Source: an uncultured Succiniclasticum sp. (GTDB taxonomy: Bacteria; Bacillota; Negativicutes; Acidaminococcales; Acidaminococcaceae). Taken from it: 64,000 nucleotides of DNA. A program made the translations under genes and the position numbers. Position 1 is the first letter of the stretch, and each line of letters opens with the position of its first letter. Positions 59,467 through 64,000 of this stretch are shown here, in pieces. The stretch covers positions 124,001 to 188,000 of the forward strand of contig UQUU01000003.1 in NCBI GenBank assembly GCA_900544275.1, read 5' to 3'. The notes beneath the pieces are model-generated. The model saw only the letters and a program-made list of their open reading frames with translations. It was not told the DNA's origin and searched no databases.

Positions 59467-60867
59467 ATGTTGGAGTTGTTAAACACGTTTGACAGTTTCG
59501 TTTGGGGTCCTCCGCTGCTGATCCTTTTAATGGGGACCGGTATTTTGCTGACGGTTCGATTAAACCTTTTACAGGTATTTAAGCTGCCGAAAGCTTTGGC
59601 GCTGATTTTTACGGCCCGTAACAGCGGTGGAGGCGATGTTAACAGCTTCCAGGCATTATGTACTGCGTTGGCGGCCACGGTAGGGACCGGTAATATTGTC
59701 GGGGTAGCTACTGCGGTAAAGGCCGGCGGCCCCGGCGCTTTATTCTGGATGTGGATCGCGGCTTTTTTCGGTATGGCGACAAAATATGCGGAATGTCTGC
59801 TGGCAGTAAAATATCGTACTGTGGATGACAATGGGGAAATTTCTGGCGGCCCCATGTATTATATTGAAAAAGGTTTAGGCAAAAATTACAGACCGTTAGC
59901 GTTGGCTTTTGCAGTGTTTGGTGTGATGACAGCCTGCTTTGGCTGCGGTACTTTTGCTCAGATCAATGCGATTTCAGAGATTACCAATCTCACCTTCGGG
60001 GTGGATCAAAGAGCAACGTCTATTTTCCTGGCTATTTTGACGGCATTGATCGTTATGGGAGGCTTACAAAGCATTTCCAACGTATCCAGTAAAGTAGTTC
60101 CTTTTATGGCCGTACTTTATATTTTAACAACAGTTTCTGTTCTCTTCATATTTGCGGACCGGATCCCTGATGCTATTGCTATGATCATACATGATGCGTT
60201 TAATCCTACTGCTGCGGCCGGCGGATTTTTGGGCGCTACTGTCATGATGGCGATCCGCAGCGGTATTGCCCGCGGTATTTTCTCCAATGAAGCCGGTTTA
60301 GGTTCGGCGCCTATCGTAGCGGCAGCTGCTAAGACAAAGTGGGCAGCGGAGCAGGGTCTGATCTCCATGACAGGTACCTTTATTGATACGATCATTATTT
60401 GTTCTCTGACCGGTCTGACGTTAGTGGTGACTGGTGTCTATACGGGAGATTTCAATGGCGCGGCTATGACCGCTACTGCGTTTGGCATGGCGTTTCCTAC
60501 GGCAGCAAAATATTTGTTGTTCGTCGGCCTTGGCCTGTTTGCGTTCTCTACCGTTTTAGGCTGGAATTATTATGGCGAACGTTGTGTCGAATACTTGGCC
60601 GGCGTAAAAGGAATTCTTCCTTACCGCCTGTTCTTTGTAGCAATGGTTGGTCTGGCAGGTTTTATAAAATTAGAAATGATCTGGACGATTGCGGATATCG
60701 TAAATGGCTTGATGGCATTTCCCAACTTAATTGCCTTAGTTCTTCTTACTCCTGTAGTAGTACAGGAAAGCAAGGCTTATTTTGCCCACGTCGAAAGAGT
60801 ATACGAGCGCAAAGAAAAACTTGACTTGGCCAAGACTAATGCGGAAGAAAGCGTCTCAGGCATTTAA
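59467..60867 (+). CDS. AGCS-family sodium:alanine/glycine symporter
   Basis: A 466-residue permease with about 11 helices. GPPLLILLMGTGILLTVRL at the start, ALCTALAATVGTGNIVGVAT near 60, and the family signature GPGALFWMWIAAFFGMATKY near 86 are typical of AgcS/DagA. GIFSNEAGLGSAPI near 280 is also conserved. It imports alanine or glycine with sodium. ATG 59467 follows GGGGTGGG. Confidence 0.93.
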   Translation: MLELLNTFDSFVWGPPLLILLMGTGILLTVRLNLLQVFKLPKALALIFTARNSGGGDVNSFQALCTALAATVGTGNIVGVATAVKAGGPGALFWMWIAAFFGMATKYAECLLAVKYRTVDDNGEISGGPMYYIEKGLGKNYRPLALAFAVFGVMTACFGCGTFAQINAISEITNLTFGVDQRATSIFLAILTALIVMGGLQSISNVSSKVVPFMAVLYILTTVSVLFIFADRIPDAIAMIIHDAFNPTAAAGGFLGATVMMAIRSGIARGIFSNEAGLGSAPIVAAAAKTKWAAEQGLISMTGTFIDTIIICSLTGLTLVVTGVYTGDFNGAAMTATAFGMAFPTAAKYLLFVGLGLFAFSTVLGWNYYGERCVEYLAGVKGILPYRLFFVAMVGLAGFIKLEMIWTIADIVNGLMAFPNLIALVLLTPVVVQESKAYFAHVERVYERKEKLDLAKTNAEESVSGI

Positions 60868-61188
60868 AAACATTTGCTTGCGTGAAGTTCTGTAATAAAA
60901 GATTTAAATTTTTTAGGAAAGATAAAATCAAGAATTGCTGATGCGCAAAGCAACCGGATTATGAGAAATGAGCGGCTACCTTGAAATAAGGTAAGCCGCT
61001 TGTTTTGATTTTATCGCAGAAGGTGATGTTCGTTCAGATGGAACAAAATACTTGCCGTGGACCTCTTGGGAAAATAAATTTAATGTTTTAATCCGGGCAG
61101 AAAGAAACAAGTAAGGCAGCTGGAATTACACCCCACAGTCCCGGGATTTATGGTAAAATAATACTGTATGATTACAGGAGGATTTTTC
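60868..61188 (+). terminator. Gap with terminator hairpin after the symporter gene
   Basis: The hairpin AGCGGCTACCTT / AAGGTAAGCCGCT lies at 60971-61000 and is followed by TGTTTT. Apart from this terminator and a presumed promoter for pcrA (TATGGTAAAATAAT-like region near 61149-61162), I see nothing in the gap. Confidence 0.75.
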
Positions 61189-63429
61189 ATGGACAGTATT
61201 TCAGGACTCAATCCACAGCAAAAAGCGGCGGTGGAAAATATAAATGGGGCGATGTTGATTTTGGCCGGGGCCGGCAGCGGCAAGACTAAAGTGCTGACTT
61301 GCCGTATTGCGCATTTACTGGAATTAGGGGTGCCGCCCTATAAGATTCTGGCGATTACATTTACGAATAAAGCGGCGAAAGAAATGCGTTCCCGGGTGGA
61401 TGCAATGGTAGGGAGCGCGGCCAAAGATGTTTGGCTGTATACTTTTCATGCTTTTTGCGCCCGTTTTTTGCGGAGTGAGATCGAAATTTCAGGAAAATAT
61501 AAAAGTAATTTTGCCATCTATGATGCGGCCGACCAAAAAAATTTGATCAAGGCCATTTTAAAAGATATGAATCTGGATGAAAAACGTTTTCCGCCGGCGG
61601 CGCTGCAAAATGCAATTTCCAATGCCAAGAACGAAATGCTGGATGCAGCGGCTTTTGCCAAATTGGCCGGAGATTTTTTTGAACAAAAGGCGGCGGAAGT
61701 TTATGAGCAATATGAGAAACGCCTGGCAGTTAATAATGCTCTTGATTTTGACGATCTGCTCATGGTGACGGTTAAAATTTTAACAGAATATCCGGAGATT
61801 AGGGAAAAATATCAAAAACGTTTTAATTATATTATGATTGACGAATACCAGGATACCAATCGTACCCAGTATTTGTTAGCCCGTTATCTGGCCGGGGACA
61901 CGGGCAATTTATGTGCGGTCGGAGACGCGGATCAGAGCATTTATGGCTGGCGCGGCGCAGATATCCGCAATATTTTGGATTTTGAAAAGGATTATCCCGG
62001 CGCCAGACTTTTGAAGCTGGAACAAAATTATCGTTCTACCGTAAAAATTTTAGATGCGGCTAATGCGGTGATTGAAAATAATACAGGCAGAAAGCCTAAA
62101 AAATTATGGACAGAAAATCCGGAAGGTGCTGTTCTTACCTATTATAATGCGACAGATGAGCGGGATGAAGCCCGTTTTGTTGTGGAACAGGCGCAGGCCC
62201 TGCTGCGTAATAAAAATTACCGTTACGGCGATATGGCCGTTTTATATAGGACAAATACCCAGTCCCGTGTGTTTGAAGAAATGTTGATCAAAAGCGGGAT
62301 CAGCTACAATATGGTCGGGGGGATTAAGTTCTACGATCGTAAAGAGATACGGGATGTGATGGCCTATTTAAAACTGCTGTATAATCCTTATGACACACTG
62401 AGTTTATTACGTATCATCAATGTGCCTAAACGAGGCATAGGGGCTGCAACGATAGGCAAATTACAGGATTACGCCAATGCGAAGGGTCTCTCTTTGTTTG
62501 AGGTGATCACGAATGCGTCTTCCGTCCCCGGCTTAAGCGCCCGTTTTGTCAGCAAGTTGGAAGAGATGAGTTCCATGTTGTTCGATCTTATGGGAGACGC
62601 TTCTGAATTACCGGTGGAGGAACTGATTGAAAATGTGACGCAAAAAACCGGTTACCTGGAAGAATTGGAACTGGAGCGGACGCCTCAGGCTGAAAGCCGG
62701 ATTGAAAATTTGCAGGAACTGATCAGTGTGGCGCAGGATTTTCTGAAAGAGGAAGGGGAAAAAACTTTAGCCCAATTTCTGGAGCATGTGGCCTTGGTTT
62801 CCGATATTGATGACGCTCAACTGGATAATGATAAGATTACGTTAATGACATTGCACTCTGCCAAAGGACTGGAATTTCCGGTGGTCTTTCTGGCAGGGAT
62901 GGAGGAAGGACTGTTTCCTCATGCAAGAAGTCTTATGGACGAGGAAGCCTTGGAAGAAGAACGGCGTTTATGTTACGTTGGCATTACCCGGGCGAAGCAG
63001 ATCTTATACCTGACCGGGGCGAAGACCCGTACAATCTACGGACGGACGAGTTTTACGACGGCCTCGCGTTTTCTGCAGGAAATACCGGATCAGTTGCTGC
63101 GGGAATATCAGCGTCCCGCCTTAACTTCGTTAGGGGTCAGGGGGGATCGCCCGAGGCATATCCAATCTTCTTTAAACCCTAAATTCATTGAAGAAAGTAA
63201 AAAGAACGCCGGCATTTTCAGTCAGGTACATACTGATTTTGTGCCGGAAAAAGCCAAAGGGGAAATGGATACCTTCGCTATCGGCGACCGGGTCAATCAT
63301 AAAAAGTGGGGCGACGGAACCATCGTCAGTGTAAAAAATTCTGCGGATGGACAGGAAGTCAAAGTGGCTTTTGTCGGCGGGGGGATCCGCAGTCTGTTGA
63401 CGCAATATGCGATGTTGAAAAAGTTGTAA
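61189..63429 (+). CDS. pcrA: ATP-dependent DNA helicase PcrA/UvrD
   Basis: A 746-residue superfamily 1A helicase. Motifs in order: LNPQQKAAV (Q), AGAGSGKTKVLTCRI (I, near 26), FTNKAAKEM (Ia), YTFHAFC, DEYQDTNRTQYLL (II, near 220), GDADQSIYGWRGAD (III), QNYRST (IV), TLHSAKGLEFPVV (V, near 550) and VGITRAK (VI). The C-terminal domain ends with FAIGDRVNHKKWGDGTIVSV, the Tudor-like RNA-polymerase-binding part of PcrA. It acts in repair and plasmid replication and is followed by ligA. ATG 61189 follows AGGAGGA. Confidence 0.95.
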   Translation: MDSISGLNPQQKAAVENINGAMLILAGAGSGKTKVLTCRIAHLLELGVPPYKILAITFTNKAAKEMRSRVDAMVGSAAKDVWLYTFHAFCARFLRSEIEISGKYKSNFAIYDAADQKNLIKAILKDMNLDEKRFPPAALQNAISNAKNEMLDAAAFAKLAGDFFEQKAAEVYEQYEKRLAVNNALDFDDLLMVTVKILTEYPEIREKYQKRFNYIMIDEYQDTNRTQYLLARYLAGDTGNLCAVGDADQSIYGWRGADIRNILDFEKDYPGARLLKLEQNYRSTVKILDAANAVIENNTGRKPKKLWTENPEGAVLTYYNATDERDEARFVVEQAQALLRNKNYRYGDMAVLYRTNTQSRVFEEMLIKSGISYNMVGGIKFYDRKEIRDVMAYLKLLYNPYDTLSLLRIINVPKRGIGAATIGKLQDYANAKGLSLFEVITNASSVPGLSARFVSKLEEMSSMLFDLMGDASELPVEELIENVTQKTGYLEELELERTPQAESRIENLQELISVAQDFLKEEGEKTLAQFLEHVALVSDIDDAQLDNDKITLMTLHSAKGLEFPVVFLAGMEEGLFPHARSLMDEEALEEERRLCYVGITRAKQILYLTGAKTRTIYGRTSFTTASRFLQEIPDQLLREYQRPALTSLGVRGDRPRHIQSSLNPKFIEESKKNAGIFSQVHTDFVPEKAKGEMDTFAIGDRVNHKKWGDGTIVSVKNSADGQEVKVAFVGGGIRSLLTQYAMLKKL

Positions 63430-63447
63430 GAATGAAGGGGAATCATT

Positions 63448-64000
63448 GTGGAAGAAAAAGAGACAGTGCAGTATGAACCGGCTAAAATAAAAGCGGGTGA
63501 AACGAAAGAAGGATTGCTGCAGGAAGCGGAATCGTTACGTATACAGCTGCGGCACCATGAATACCAATATTATGTCCTGGATGCCCCGGAAATCAGTGAT
63601 GGGGAATATGATGCCCTTACCAACCGACTGCGTGCTATCGAAGCGCTTTATCCGGCAGAAGTTCCGGCCGATTCCCCTACGCGTCGCCCGGGGGGCTATG
63701 TGGCTCCGGGCTTTACCCAGGTGAAGCACATGATCCCTATGTTAAGTTTAGGGAATGTGTACAGCGCCGCGGAGATGGAAAGTTTTGCTTTACGTGTAAA
63801 AGCCGGTCTGCCATCGGCGGCGCAGGTCAGCTATGTGATGGAGCCTAAAATTGACGGACTGGCCTGTAGTCTGATTTACGAAAACGGACGTCTGGTTCGT
63901 GCGGCGACCCGCGGCGACGGCGAGGTAGGCGAAAATGTGACGGCCAATGTGCGTTCCATTAAAGCGATCCCTCAGCGTCTGCAGATCCCCGCAGGAGAAG
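63448..64000 (+). CDS. ligA: NAD-dependent DNA ligase, N-terminal part (cut by window end)
   Basis: The frame starts at GTG 63448 behind GAAGGGG and runs through the window end, giving 184 residues. After a 20-residue polar start it shows the Ia domain (LRHHEYQYYVLDAPEISDGE, NAD binding) and the adenylation domain (HMIPMLSLGNVYSAAEME). The nucleotidyl-accepting Lys is in MEPKIDGLACSLIYENG and RGDGEVGENVTANVRSI follows. It seals nicks in replication and repair. It lies 18 bases after pcrA, the common pcrA-ligA arrangement. Confidence 0.96.
   Translation, partial: MEEKETVQYEPAKIKAGETKEGLLQEAESLRIQLRHHEYQYYVLDAPEISDGEYDALTNRLRAIEALYPAEVPADSPTRRPGGYVAPGFTQVKHMIPMLSLGNVYSAAEMESFALRVKAGLPSAAQVSYVMEPKIDGLACSLIYENGRLVRAATRGDGEVGENVTANVRSIKAIPQRLQIPAGE

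Overview
The window looks like the chromosome of an anaerobic, diderm Firmicute of the Negativicutes (Acidaminococcaceae, Selenomonadaceae or Veillonellaceae-like; the genus cannot be fixed from sequence alone). The evidence is mixed. Firmicute-type features are strong Shine-Dalgarno sites, short HisG plus HisZ, SpoVB/MurJ-type flippase, CsoR, SAM-I riboswitch, YerC/TrpR-like regulator and PcrA-LigA. There is also an outer-membrane beta-barrel protein ending in Phe, and the metabolism is oxygen-averse (rubrerythrin, 2-oxoacid:ferredoxin oxidoreductase, anaerobic ribonucleotide reductase). A perfect parS-like 16-mer inside nagA hints that this segment lies in the origin-proximal part of the chromosome.

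Region 1 (1-7,320) is accessory and AT-rich. It holds a partial lipoprotein gene and then an integrated mobilizable element that resembles a rolling-circle plasmid captured in the chromosome: tyrosine integrase, Xis-like protein, HUH-type replication initiator, MobV relaxase with a candidate oriT just upstream, and small cargo genes including a lipoprotein. Its right side decays into a lipoprotein-gene fragment and the 5' half of a tRNA-Arg(UCU) gene that still has its promoter and stops exactly in the anticodon loop.

Region 2 (7,544-16,640) is envelope-oriented: a GT39/ArnT-like glycosyltransferase and a DPM1/ArnC-like GT2, an outer-membrane barrel, a flippase and an M23 peptidase. It is interrupted at 10,217-11,992 by an old insertion. 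A ~72-bp stretch covering half of tRNA-Gly, the spacer and the end of tRNA-Pro is repeated on both sides of 1.6 kb that contains fragments of a tyrosine recombinase and an IS481-type transposase plus one intact secreted-protein gene.

Region 3 (16,700-35,950) is metabolic: bioB under a BirA-type operator, nagA, an acyl-CoA ligase, the korDABC 2-oxoacid oxidoreductase operon with a divergent TetR regulator (frameshifted at its C-terminus), SAM-riboswitch-controlled metNI, and a compact histidine operon yerC-hisZGDCBHAF-IE. That operon lacks only the histidinol-phosphatase.

Region 4 (36,080-49,490) covers metals and redox: the csoR-copA copper module with twin CsoR operators and a CopA carrying a C-terminal CopZ-like domain behind an internal ribosome site; tRNA-Ala, a thiol peroxidase and a glutamate-synthase-type flavoprotein; and a 34-residue membrane peptide gene with its own consensus promoter and terminator. 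Two paralogue pairs follow in which one member has lost catalytic residues (two L,D-transpeptidases, two thioredoxins), then a thioredoxin-reductase-like enzyme with a Crp/Fnr regulator, HtpX and an EamA exporter.

Region 5 (49,720-64,000) has a four-gene ECF transporter operon; nrdDG preceded by five co-oriented DnaA-box-like 9-mers and two inverted NrdR boxes; an AlaX editing protein, DedA, methionine aminopeptidase and an AGCS symporter; and the pcrA-ligA pair, with ligA cut by the window end.

No rRNA, CRISPR array or intact insertion sequence was seen.
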